From positions 682,001 to 746,000 of the forward strand of contig NZ_BAABCA010000001.1 in NCBI RefSeq assembly GCF_039538365.1: DNA of 64,000 nt. Reading direction: 5' to 3'. The notes under the pieces were generated by a model. That model ran no database searches and was not told the DNA's origin. It worked only from the letters and a program-made list of their open reading frames with translations. This DNA is from Postechiella marina (GTDB taxonomy: Bacteria; Bacteroidota; Bacteroidia; Flavobacteriales; Flavobacteriaceae). Shown one piece after another: positions 18,704-27,036 of this stretch (its first letter is position 1; each line of letters starts with the position of its first letter). The position numbers were made by a program, and so were the translations under genes.

Positions 18704-20083
18704 TTATTGACCAATTGAAGCGTATTCAAAACCTATTTTTTCCATTTCAGCTTTGTCTAGTATGTTCCTACCATCAAAGATGAACGCCGGTTTTTTCATG
18801 TCATTGTAAATTCGTGTCCAATCGTATGTTTTAAACTCATCCCATTCTGTCATAATGGCAACAGCATGTGCATCTTTTAAAGCTTCGTATGGGGAGTCTG
18901 TTGCTTGTATAAGCTTACTGTTTTCTTCTTCAGAGCGTGTGTTAAGATAGTTTAAATCTGATTGCATTTTCTCGTTAGATACTTTAGGATCGAAAACAGA
19001 TATATTTGCTTGCTCGTTTAATAAGTGATCTGCAACATAAATAGCAGCAGATTCTCTTGTATCGTTGGTGTCTTTTTTAAACGCCCAACCTAAGAAACCT
19101 ATTTTTTTACCAGATACGGTATTGTAAAGTGTGCTAATTAAGTTATCTGCAAAACGTCTTTTTTGATGATCGTTTAATATAATAACTTGTTCCCAATAGT
19201 CTGCTACTGCTTGTAAATTATAGCTTCTTGCAATATAGACTAAATTAAGAATGTCTTTTTGAAAACAAGAACCTCCAAAACCTACAGACGATTTTAAAAA
19301 CTTAGGACCAATTCTAGAATCCATACCAATAGCTTTTGCTACTTCATCAACATTGGCTTCTGTTTTTTCGCATAACTCAGAAATGGCATTAATAGAAGAG
19401 ATACGTTGCGCTAAAAAGGCATTGGCAGTAAGTTTTGATAACTCTGACGACCAAACGTTGGTTCTTAAAATTTGAGATTGTGGTACCCAACTTCCGTATA
19501 CATTAGCTAAACTCTCTATAGCTGCTTCAGATTCTCCACCAATTAAAACACGATCTGGATTTAATAAATCTTGTATTGCTGTACCTTCAGCTAAAAACTC
19601 AGGGTTTGATAAAATATCAAACTTAACACCGCTTCCTGTATTGTCTAAAATACTTTTTATAGCTTGTGCTGTTCTTACTGGAAGTGTCGATTTTTCGACT
19701 ACAATTTTATCTGTTTTAGCAACCTTAGCAATATTTCTAGCACAAAGCTCTACATATTTTAAATCAGCTGCCATACCTTTACCTTTACCGTAGGTTTTAG
19801 TAGGTGTGTTTACAGATATAAATATCATTTCTGCCTCATCAATGGTTTTATCTATTTCTGTAGAAAAGAATAAGTTTTTACCTCGAGTCTCTTCAACAAT
19901 TTCTGCTAAACCAGGTTCGTAAATAGGTAGCTTTGATACGTCTGGATCGTTCCAAGCATCAATTCTTGCTTGGTTAATATCTACAATGGTTACTTTAATG
20001 TTTGGGTTTTGTTTAGCTATTACAGCCATAGTTGGTCCTCCAACATAACCAGCTCCGATACAACAAATTTTTGTTACAGTCAT
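18704..20083 (-). CDS. UDP-glucose 6-dehydrogenase (animal UGDH-like type)
   Basis: This 459-residue protein converts UDP-glucose to UDP-glucuronate. The N-terminus KICCIGAGYVGGPTMAVIA, the VTIVDINQARIDAW segment and LPIYEPGLAEIV are characteristic of the eukaryotic-type UGDH also common in Bacteroidota. The catalytic Cys273 sits in GFGGSCFQKDILN, and GWAFKKDTNDTRESAA forms the C-terminal UDP-binding motif. The length fits the family. Its product can be used directly or epimerised to UDP-galacturonate by the epimerase at 21.3 kb. It lies between the two other sugar-nucleotide genes with gaps of 3 and 9 bp, so all three are probably co-transcribed. Confidence 0.93.
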   Translation of the reverse strand: MTVTKICCIGAGYVGGPTMAVIAKQNPNIKVTIVDINQARIDAWNDPDVSKLPIYEPGLAEIVEETRGKNLFFSTEIDKTIDEAEMIFISVNTPTKTYGKGKGMAADLKYVELCARNIAKVAKTDKIVVEKSTLPVRTAQAIKSILDNTGSGVKFDILSNPEFLAEGTAIQDLLNPDRVLIGGESEAAIESLANVYGSWVPQSQILRTNVWSSELSKLTANAFLAQRISSINAISELCEKTEANVDEVAKAIGMDSRIGPKFLKSSVGFGGSCFQKDILNLVYIARSYNLQAVADYWEQVIILNDHQKRRFADNLISTLYNTVSGKKIGFLGWAFKKDTNDTRESAAIYVADHLLNEQANISVFDPKVSNEKMQSDLNYLNTRSEEENSKLIQATDSPYEALKDAHAVAIMTEWDEFKTYDWTRIYNDMKKPAFIFDGRNILDKAEMEKIGFEYASIGQ

Positions 20084-20092
20084 TTTTATCGA

Positions 20093-21088
20093 TTATAAAT
20101 TTTTCCAATACCAAGTAATCGCTTCGTTTAAGCCATCTTTAATATTGTATTTTGGATTATAGTTTAATAATTTTTTTGCTTTATTTATAGAAGCGAGAGA
20201 GTGGGGGATATCTCCAGCTCTGTTTTCGCTATGTTTAATTTCTATTTTTTTAATATCTGCATTAAAGGGTATAAGGTTTTGCTTTATTAAGTTGGAAAGC
20301 TCTAGCAAGCTTGTTCTTTCTCCGTAAGCTACATTATAAACGGTGTTTAATGCGTTTTTATTTTTAGTAGTTAATGCCAAAATATTCATTTGGATTACAT
20401 TATCTATATATGTAAAATCTCTAGAGTAGCTTCCGTCTCCATTTATAACAGGAGACTGGTTATTTATAAACTGTTTTACAAAAAGAGGAATTACTGCTGC
20501 GTAAGCTCCATGTGGGTCTTGGCGTTTTCCAAAAACATTAAAATAACGTAAGCCAATAGTATCTAATCCATAAGTTTTATTAAAAACATCGGCATATAGC
20601 TCATTAACATATTTAGTAATAGCATATGGAGATAAGGGTTTACCTATAACATCTTCGTTTTTTGGAAGTGCTTCATGATCTCCGTAAGTAGACGAGCTTG
20701 CTGCATAAATAAAACGCTTTATTTTGGCATCGCGCGCAGCAACTAGCATGTTTAAAAAACCAGAAACATTAACATCGTTTGTTGTTACTGGGTCTTTAAT
20801 AGACCTAGGTACCGAGCCAAGAGCAGCCTGATGCAATATAAAATTAACACCTATACAAGCTTTGTGGCAATCTTCAATATTCCTAATATCTCCTTCGATA
20901 ATTTTAAAATTTTCATCATTTAGAAAAGGCGCAATATTGTCGCGTTTTCCTGTCGAGAAATTATCAAGGCAAACAACTTCTAATCTATTTTTTAATAACG
21001 TTTCTATAAGGTTAGAGCCAATAAATCCTGCACCACCAGTTACTAAAATTTTATTGTTAGAGAGTGTTTTAACTTGGTCATTAGTCAT
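20093..21088 (-). CDS. UDP-N-acetylglucosamine 4-epimerase (WbpP/TviC-like)
   Basis: This is a 331-residue extended short-chain dehydrogenase. TGGAGFIGSN (about residues 17-26) binds NAD, and the catalytic set is the Ser-rich AASSSTYGDHEALPK with Tyr155 and Lys159 in PYAITKY. The sequence GDHEALPKNEDVIGKPLSPY is a WbpP/TviC hallmark that separates it from galactose epimerases. It would interconvert UDP-GlcNAc and UDP-GalNAc and, with the adjacent TviB-like dehydrogenase, supply UDP-GalNAcA. A second in-frame Met is not available near the start, so the ATG at 21,088 is retained. Confidence 0.9.
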   Translation of the reverse strand: MTNDQVKTLSNNKILVTGGAGFIGSNLIETLLKNRLEVVCLDNFSTGKRDNIAPFLNDENFKIIEGDIRNIEDCHKACIGVNFILHQAALGSVPRSIKDPVTTNDVNVSGFLNMLVAARDAKIKRFIYAASSSTYGDHEALPKNEDVIGKPLSPYAITKYVNELYADVFNKTYGLDTIGLRYFNVFGKRQDPHGAYAAVIPLFVKQFINNQSPVINGDGSYSRDFTYIDNVIQMNILALTTKNKNALNTVYNVAYGERTSLLELSNLIKQNLIPFNADIKKIEIKHSENRAGDIPHSLASINKAKKLLNYNPKYNIKDGLNEAITWYWKNL

Positions 21089-21250
21089 TACTTGGGTTTG
21101 TTGTTAATAGCTTTGGCAAATATGTAAAAAAAATATTTAAACACAAGTTATTATTATACTAAATGGTCTTTTTAACGATTAAAATCAAAGCTCTAAAAAA
21201 AGAAAGATTTTAATCGGTAAAAAGTGATGTATATCTATAAAAACAGATTA

Positions 21251-22273
21251 TTATTTGTAATAACCTTTGTACCAATCTACAAATGCTTTAACACCGCTAG
21301 CTATAGATGTGTTGGGCTTATAGTTATAGTCTCTAATTAAATCGTCTACATTAGCCCAAGTACGCTCTACGTCTCCTGGTTGAATAGGCATCATGTTTTT
21401 TTCTGCCTCTGTGCCTAGGTTTATTTCTATTTCCTTTATAAAATCTAAAAGTTTTACAGAATTGTTATTACCAATATTATAAACTTTGTATAAGTCGTTT
21501 TTTTCAATTCTTTCTTTGTTAGGATGTTCAAGAATTCTAACAACACCTTCAACAATATCGTCTATATATGTAAAATCACGTTCCATTTTTCCGTAATTAA
21601 ATACTTTAATAGGTTTGTTGTTTACAATAGCATCTGTAAATAAAAACATAGCCATATCTGGTCTTCCCCAAGGCCCATAAACGGTAAAGAAACGAAGTCC
21701 TGTAGTTGGTATTTTAAATAGGTGGCTGTAGGTATGAGCCATTAATTCGTTGCTTTTTTTAGTTGCAGCGTAAAGGCTAATAGGGTTGTCTACATTATCT
21801 GAGGTTGAAAATGGTATTTTTTTGTTTAAACCATAAACACTAGAACTACTAGCATAAACTAGGTGTTTAATTTTGAAATTTCTACAGCATTCTAATAAGT
21901 TTAAAAAACCAACTAAATTAGAATCGACATAAGATTCTGGGTTTTCTAAACTGTAACGAACACCTGCTTGTGCAGCTAGGTTACAAACAACATCAAATTT
22001 TTCGTTTTCAAACAGTTTAGGTAGTTCTTCTCTGTTTTCTAAATTCATTCTAACAAACGAAAACGATAGGTCTTTTTTACTTTGGCAAGCTTTATTAAAC
22101 TCAGACGCTTCATTGGTATCTATTCCTAATTCTTTTAATCTGTTATACTTTAAATTGACGTCGTAATAGTCGTTTATATTATCAAGACCAACAACGCTAT
22201 GTCCGTTATTTAAAAGTACTTTTGATGTGTAAAAACCTATGAAGCCAGCAGCTCCTGTTACAAGTATTTTCAT
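21251..22273 (-). CDS. UDP-glucuronate 4-epimerase
   Basis: This is a 340-residue extended SDR enzyme. The N-terminus KILVTGAAGFIGFYTSKVLL, the GLDNINDYYDVNLKYNRL segment and the catalytic Tyr168/Lys172 in SLYAATKKSNE match UDP-glucuronate epimerases of the CapI/LspL group. The DNINDYYDVxLK motif is diagnostic. It makes UDP-galacturonate from the UDP-glucuronate supplied by the dehydrogenase at 18.7 kb. It is the first gene of the minus-strand half of the locus. The next gene follows after 162 bp, and upstream lies an 831-bp divergent intergenic region that must hold its promoter. Confidence 0.92.
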   Translation of the reverse strand: MKILVTGAAGFIGFYTSKVLLNNGHSVVGLDNINDYYDVNLKYNRLKELGIDTNEASEFNKACQSKKDLSFSFVRMNLENREELPKLFENEKFDVVCNLAAQAGVRYSLENPESYVDSNLVGFLNLLECCRNFKIKHLVYASSSSVYGLNKKIPFSTSDNVDNPISLYAATKKSNELMAHTYSHLFKIPTTGLRFFTVYGPWGRPDMAMFLFTDAIVNNKPIKVFNYGKMERDFTYIDDIVEGVVRILEHPNKERIEKNDLYKVYNIGNNNSVKLLDFIKEIEINLGTEAEKNMMPIQPGDVERTWANVDDLIRDYNYKPNTSIASGVKAFVDWYKGYYK

Positions 22274-23104
22274 GATTATGTTTGGTTATGTTTATGTAAG
22301 ACTAGTTTAATAATGAGTTTGAGAAATGAATAGTATTTGAGGCAAAGATTAAAAAATCAATTGATTGGAAGATTAAATTATGAATAAATATTACGTTTTT
22401 TATAGAAAAAGGTATTAAAAAGAAAAAAAATAATGATTTTTAGTTTAACAGCTTAAGTTTTTAAAAATAATAAAAATTTTTAAGGTAAAAACGAATTGGT
22501 AATAATTGTTAATTTGAAAAAAATTTAACTTATAAATTAAAAATATCTAAAAAAGAAGTTTTAAAATAATTTATTTGATAATTTAAATATAAAATGATGT
22601 TTGTTTTAGGTTTAATTAGGCTTTATTTTTGTTATTATATAAGTTGTGCTTAGGTGCTTTTAATAAAATCGCTTTAATTTGTAAAATATTGTTTTACAGT
22701 AATTTATATGTTTGGTTGACCGTAAAACGAAGCTTTATGTACTTTTTTTTATTTCTATGCGTTAGACGTGTAGTTAACCGATTTTAATCACTGTTTTAGC
22801 GAAATATCAAGATTCTTTAATTATTAATTTAAAACAATCACTAAATTTGCTTCAGAATTTAAAAAATTAAATTGATTAATAGCAAGAAATTAATTTAATA
22901 CTATTGTTTTGTAAAGTGCTATCTTTTATTTCTCCCTCCGTTATAAAAGCTGCTTTCTAAATAAAATTTAACATGTATTAAATGTAAAAAATTTAATTTG
23001 ATTTTTGTTAATTTCACTGCACAAAGGGGGAATTCACGATAAGAAAATTTAAAATAATAATTAATATAACGTAAGCGTTGTAAATTATATTTAATAAATA
23101 TTTT
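22274..23104. other. 831-bp divergent intergenic region of the polysaccharide locus
   Basis: This is a very AT-rich region between the two divergent halves of the locus, with no frame that looks coding. It must carry promoters in both directions. A TAAATTTG box at 22,842-22,849 is the best candidate for the rightward promoter and implies a leader of roughly 250 nt. I found no proteobacterial JUMPstart motif and no convincing leftward CAAAnnTA box. Confidence 0.55.
22842..22849 (+). promoter_or_regulatory. Candidate Bacteroidota -7 box (TAAATTTG)
   Basis: It matches the Bacteroidota -7 consensus TAnnTTTG. No good TTTG -33 box sits 19 bp upstream, where only TTTA or TTAA runs occur. If used, it drives the aminotransferase-to-Wzc genes with a long untranslated leader. 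Such boxes are common by chance in AT-rich DNA. Confidence 0.28.
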
Positions 23105-24241
23105 ATGTTAACTAAAACAAAAATATACTTATCATCACCACACATGGGTGGTTCTGAACAGGATTTTGTAAACGAGGCTTTCAGAACAAATTGGATAGCT
23201 CCATTAGGCCCAAATGTAAATGGGTTTGAAGACGATATTAAAAAATATATTGGAGGCGATAATTACCATGTTGCTGCATTAAGTTCTGGTACAGCAAGTA
23301 TACATATAGCTTTAGAATTATTAGGAGTTTCTGCTGGAGACGAAGTACTATGTCAAAGTTTTACATTCTCTGCTTCTGCAAATCCTATTGTTTATTTAGG
23401 AGCTAAGCCTGTTTTTATTGATAGTGAAGTAGATACTTGGAACATGTGTCCTGAATTATTGGAAATAGCGATTAAAAATCGATTAGAAGCCAATAAAAAA
23501 CCAAAAGCAATTGTTGCGGTACATTTATATGGAATGCCTTATAAAGCAGATGAAATTATTGCAATATCAAAAAAATACGATATTCCTGTAATAGAAGATA
23601 GTGCCGAAGCTCTTGGTAGTACTTATAAAGGAAGACATTGCGGAACATTATCTGACATAGGTATTTTTTCTTTTAATGGAAATAAAATAATTACAACATC
23701 TGGTGGAGGTGCTTTGGTTTCAAATAATGAAGATTACAAAAAGCAAGCTATACACCTTTCGACTCAAGCAAGAGATAATGCACCTCATTACGAACATTCT
23801 TCTGTAGGTTATAACTATAGAATGAGTAATGTTTTAGCAGGCATTGGAAGAGGACAAATGGAAGTTCTAGATGATAGAGTTCAGGCTAGAAGAGGTGTTT
23901 ACGATTTCTATAAAGCCAATTTAGAAAAATTTGATGACATTGAGTTTTTGGAAGAACCAACAGGTTTTTACTCTAACAGATGGATTACTTGCATAAAAAC
24001 AAAATCTTACGAACAACGAGAAAACATAAGATTAGAACTATTAAAAGACGATATAGAATCTAGACCTTTATGGAAACCTATGCATATGCAACCGGTTTTT
24101 AAAGATTGTTTATCGTTTACCAATGGTACTTCAGAAAAATTATTTGATATAGGTCTTTGCTTACCAAGCGGATCTAATTTAACACAAACAGATTTAGATA
24201 GAATTTTAAACGTAATTGCTAAAACCCCAAACTTATCATGA
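23105..24241 (+). CDS. PLP-dependent sugar aminotransferase (DegT/DnrJ/EryC1, PglE-like)
   Basis: This 378-residue enzyme aminates a 4-keto nucleotide sugar using glutamate and pyridoxal phosphate. The PLP lysine is Lys194 in FNGNKIITTSGGGALVS; VIEDSAEALGSTYKGRHCG holds the conserved Asp/Glu pair, and SGTASIHIALELL forms the phosphate cup. RMSNVLAGIGRGQMEVLD and the early HMGGSEQDFVNEAF match PglE/LegC-type enzymes. Its stop overlaps the ATG of the next gene by 4 bp. That gene encodes a 4,6-dehydratase, so the pair should make UDP-4-amino-4,6-dideoxy-GlcNAc, the bacillosamine precursor. I see no PglD-type acetyltransferase in the window. Confidence 0.92.
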   Translation: MLTKTKIYLSSPHMGGSEQDFVNEAFRTNWIAPLGPNVNGFEDDIKKYIGGDNYHVAALSSGTASIHIALELLGVSAGDEVLCQSFTFSASANPIVYLGAKPVFIDSEVDTWNMCPELLEIAIKNRLEANKKPKAIVAVHLYGMPYKADEIIAISKKYDIPVIEDSAEALGSTYKGRHCGTLSDIGIFSFNGNKIITTSGGGALVSNNEDYKKQAIHLSTQARDNAPHYEHSSVGYNYRMSNVLAGIGRGQMEVLDDRVQARRGVYDFYKANLEKFDDIEFLEEPTGFYSNRWITCIKTKSYEQRENIRLELLKDDIESRPLWKPMHMQPVFKDCLSFTNGTSEKLFDIGLCLPSGSNLTQTDLDRILNVIAKTPNLS

Positions 24242-26193
24242 TCAAGAATTACTTTTCGTTTTACTCTCAGAAATATGCTTCGAAATGGCTGGTATTAGGT
24301 ATAGACCTAACTATAGTATTACTAACTTTTATTATGGCTTATTTAGTAAGGTTCAACTTTACTTTAGGCTTCGAATTAAATCAGTTTTTAGTACAAATCC
24401 CTTTTTTATTAACCATTACTTTATTTAGTTTTTTACTAGTTGGTTCTTATAAAAGTGTTATTAGACATACCGGATTTACAGATGTTGTAAACGTTTTTAA
24501 ATCGGTATCGTTAATAGCTACTAGTAGTGTTTTATTTGTTTTATTAAACCAGTCTATTAATATACTACCAGGTTTTACTATTCCAATATCTATTATAGTA
24601 ATTCATGCTTTGTTTAGTTTTGTAGCTTTAAGTGGTAGTCGTTTAATTTTTAAGTTTTCCTACAATAACTTAAAATGCAAATTATCTGCATCTAAAAATA
24701 TTTTAATTTATGGAGCAGGAGAGTCTGGTATAATAACATATAATGCTTTATTAAGTAATACTAATACTAAATTTAATGTGGTTAGCTTTATTGATGATGA
24801 CATTAAAAAGAAAGGAAAACACATTAATGGTGTAAAAATTATACCTTTTTCTAAAGTTACTACTGATTATATACAAGATAATTTTATTAAAGAAATTATT
24901 GTAGCATCTCAAACTATTGAAGCTAAGAACTTAATTGAGTTGGTTGATAGTTTAACAGATTTAAACGTAGAGATTAAAAAAGTTCCTGCCATTGAGAAAT
25001 GGATTAATGGTGAATTAAATTCTAATCAAATTAAGCAATTCCAAGTTGAAGATTTATTAGGAAGAGCACCTATTCAAATAGATAATCCAAATTTATTAAA
25101 TGAATTTAATGGAGAAACTGTTTTAGTAACAGGAGCTGCAGGGTCTATTGGAAGTGAGTTGGTTAAACAATTATCTAATTTTGATGTTAAAAAACTTATT
25201 CTAGTCGATCAAGCAGAGTCTGCTTTATACGATGTACAACAAGAATTAAAACAAAACGGTAAAAAGAACTATACTGCTATTGTTGCCGATATTCGTGATG
25301 GATTGAGAATAGATAGTATATTTCAAGATCATAAACCAACAATGGTTTTTCATGCTGCTGCTTATAAACACGTACCACTTATGGAAGCATCTCCATACGA
25401 GGCTATAAAAATAAATGTAAACGGAAGTAAGCTTTTAGCAGATACAGCTTCTAGGTATAACGTTAAAAAGTTTGTGTTTGTTTCTACAGATAAAGCTGTA
25501 AACCCTACAAGCGTTATGGGAGCAACTAAGCGTATGGCAGAAATGTATATTAGTTGTTTACAAAAAGAAAGTAAAACAAAGTTTATAACAACACGTTTTG
25601 GTAATGTATTAGGATCTAACGGGTCGGTTATTCCTTTGTTTAAAAAACAAATTGAGAATGGTAAGGCTTTAACGCTTACTCACAAAGAAATTACAAGATA
25701 TTTTATGACTATACCTGAAGCTTCACAGCTTGTATTAGAAGCAGGAACGATGGGTAAAGGAGGTGAAATATTTATATTTGATATGGGTGAATCTGTTAAG
25801 ATTTATGACCTAGCTAAAAATATGATTAAATTATCTGGATTAAGATTTCCAGAAGATATTGACATTAAAATTACAGGATTACGACCTGGAGAAAAGTTGT
25901 ATGAAGAGTTGTTAGCTAATGGAGAAAATACACTGTCTACATATCATAAAAAAATAATGATAAGCAAAACTAGAGATTTAGATTATAAGCAAGTAAAATC
26001 TGAGATAGAAGAGCTTTGTATAACTAACCGTTTTCAAAACAACAATATTGTAATGAAAATGAAACGTTTAATTCCTGAATATAAATCTAATAATTCTGAT
26101 TACGAGAAGTTTGATAAACGTGTACAAACGTATAAAAAAGCTAAAAACATAGCTGGTTCTAATAATAAGAGCAAGACATTAGGTAGCATATAA
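24238..26193 (+). CDS. Membrane UDP-HexNAc 4,6-dehydratase (WbpM/PglF/CapD-like)
   Basis: This 651-residue protein has about four or five N-terminal transmembrane helices (residues 15-135), a first Rossmann-like CoA-binding fold (LIYGAGESGIITY) and a C-terminal SDR domain starting at VTGAAGSIGSELVKQL (about residue 297). The catalytic region VSTDKAVNPTSVMGATKR has Met in place of the usual Tyr, about residue 426, followed by Lys about 430. That SMK triad is typical of WbpM/PglF enzymes and supports real dehydratase function. The product, UDP-4-keto-6-deoxy-GlcNAc, is the substrate of the coupled upstream aminotransferase. The enzyme acts at the inner membrane and helps define the first sugar. 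Confidence 0.93.
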   Translation: MIKNYFSFYSQKYASKWLVLGIDLTIVLLTFIMAYLVRFNFTLGFELNQFLVQIPFLLTITLFSFLLVGSYKSVIRHTGFTDVVNVFKSVSLIATSSVLFVLLNQSINILPGFTIPISIIVIHALFSFVALSGSRLIFKFSYNNLKCKLSASKNILIYGAGESGIITYNALLSNTNTKFNVVSFIDDDIKKKGKHINGVKIIPFSKVTTDYIQDNFIKEIIVASQTIEAKNLIELVDSLTDLNVEIKKVPAIEKWINGELNSNQIKQFQVEDLLGRAPIQIDNPNLLNEFNGETVLVTGAAGSIGSELVKQLSNFDVKKLILVDQAESALYDVQQELKQNGKKNYTAIVADIRDGLRIDSIFQDHKPTMVFHAAAYKHVPLMEASPYEAIKINVNGSKLLADTASRYNVKKFVFVSTDKAVNPTSVMGATKRMAEMYISCLQKESKTKFITTRFGNVLGSNGSVIPLFKKQIENGKALTLTHKEITRYFMTIPEASQLVLEAGTMGKGGEIFIFDMGESVKIYDLAKNMIKLSGLRFPEDIDIKITGLRPGEKLYEELLANGENTLSTYHKKIMISKTRDLDYKQVKSEIEELCITNRFQNNNIVMKMKRLIPEYKSNNSDYEKFDKRVQTYKKAKNIAGSNNKSKTLGSI

Positions 26194-26244
26194 TTTATAT
26201 TTATTGTTTTTTTAGTAACTTCATCCCCAAACTAATTTTATAGA

Positions 26245-27024
26245 ATGAAATTTCTCTTACCCAAAAGCAGAGCCTTTTGTATATGCATATTACTCTCAAT
26301 AGTTTTAAGTTCGTGTTATACTAAAAAGGATATTGTTTATTTTCAAAATGCAAAAAACTTTGAAACTATTGTAGATACTGATAGTTTTAAGGCAAAATTA
26401 AAAATAGGCGATATTTTACAAATTTATGTGTCAACGATAAATCCAGAAGTTACTCGCCCTTATAATTTAGTTGCAGAAAGTGGAGGACAAGGTAATGGGC
26501 AACTTATCGATTATTTAATAGATGCAGAGGGAAATATAGATTATCCCGTTCTTGGAAAAATAAAGCTTTTAGGGTTAACAATAGATGAAGCTAAAAATTT
26601 ATTTAAAACTAAGTTTTCTGAAGGTCAACTTCTTAAAGATCCTGTTATTTTAATTCGGTTACAAAATTTTAGAGTAACTATAAATGGTGCTGTAAATAGA
26701 CCAGGTGTTTATAATGTTTCAGGAGAACGTGTTTCAATACTGGAGGCTTTAGGTTTAGCAGGAGATTTATCGATTAAAGGAAGACGTGATAATGTTCTTG
26801 TTATAAGAGATTTTAATGGAACTAAAACTTATACGCGTGTTGATTTGACAAATAAAGAGGTTTTTAACTCTCCTGTGTTTTATCTTACTCAAAACGATAT
26901 TGTTTATGTAGAGCCTAACAATTCTTCAATTAGTAATGCTTCTGGAGATTCTCGTGTTGGAACTATTATAAGTATTACTTCATTTATTTTGACAACAAGT
27001 CTTATCTTTTTAACAAGAAACTAG
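26245..27024 (+). CDS. Wza-like polysaccharide export lipoprotein
   Basis: This is a 259-residue outer-membrane export protein. The signal ends in the lipobox VLSSC (Cys24). A poly-export domain (KLKIGDILQIYVSTINPE, about residues 50-140) is followed by one SLBB domain opening with FRVTINGAVNRPGVYNV and ending NDIVYVEP. The C-terminal hydrophobic helix (about residues 237-255) is characteristic of the Bacteroidota form and would be the membrane-crossing segment of the Wza-type pore. It lies 12 bp before the Wzc-like gene, and the two form the secretion and chain-length module. Confidence 0.94.
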   Translation: MKFLLPKSRAFCICILLSIVLSSCYTKKDIVYFQNAKNFETIVDTDSFKAKLKIGDILQIYVSTINPEVTRPYNLVAESGGQGNGQLIDYLIDAEGNIDYPVLGKIKLLGLTIDEAKNLFKTKFSEGQLLKDPVILIRLQNFRVTINGAVNRPGVYNVSGERVSILEALGLAGDLSIKGRRDNVLVIRDFNGTKTYTRVDLTNKEVFNSPVFYLTQNDIVYVEPNNSSISNASGDSRVGTIISITSFILTTSLIFLTRN

Positions 27025-27036
27025 TATTATTTTATT

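Noticed and set aside
22274..23104. Possible JUMPstart/ops element or antiterminator leader as in other capsule loci
   Set aside because: No GGCGGTAG-type core is present, and no UpxY/NusG-like gene is adjacent.
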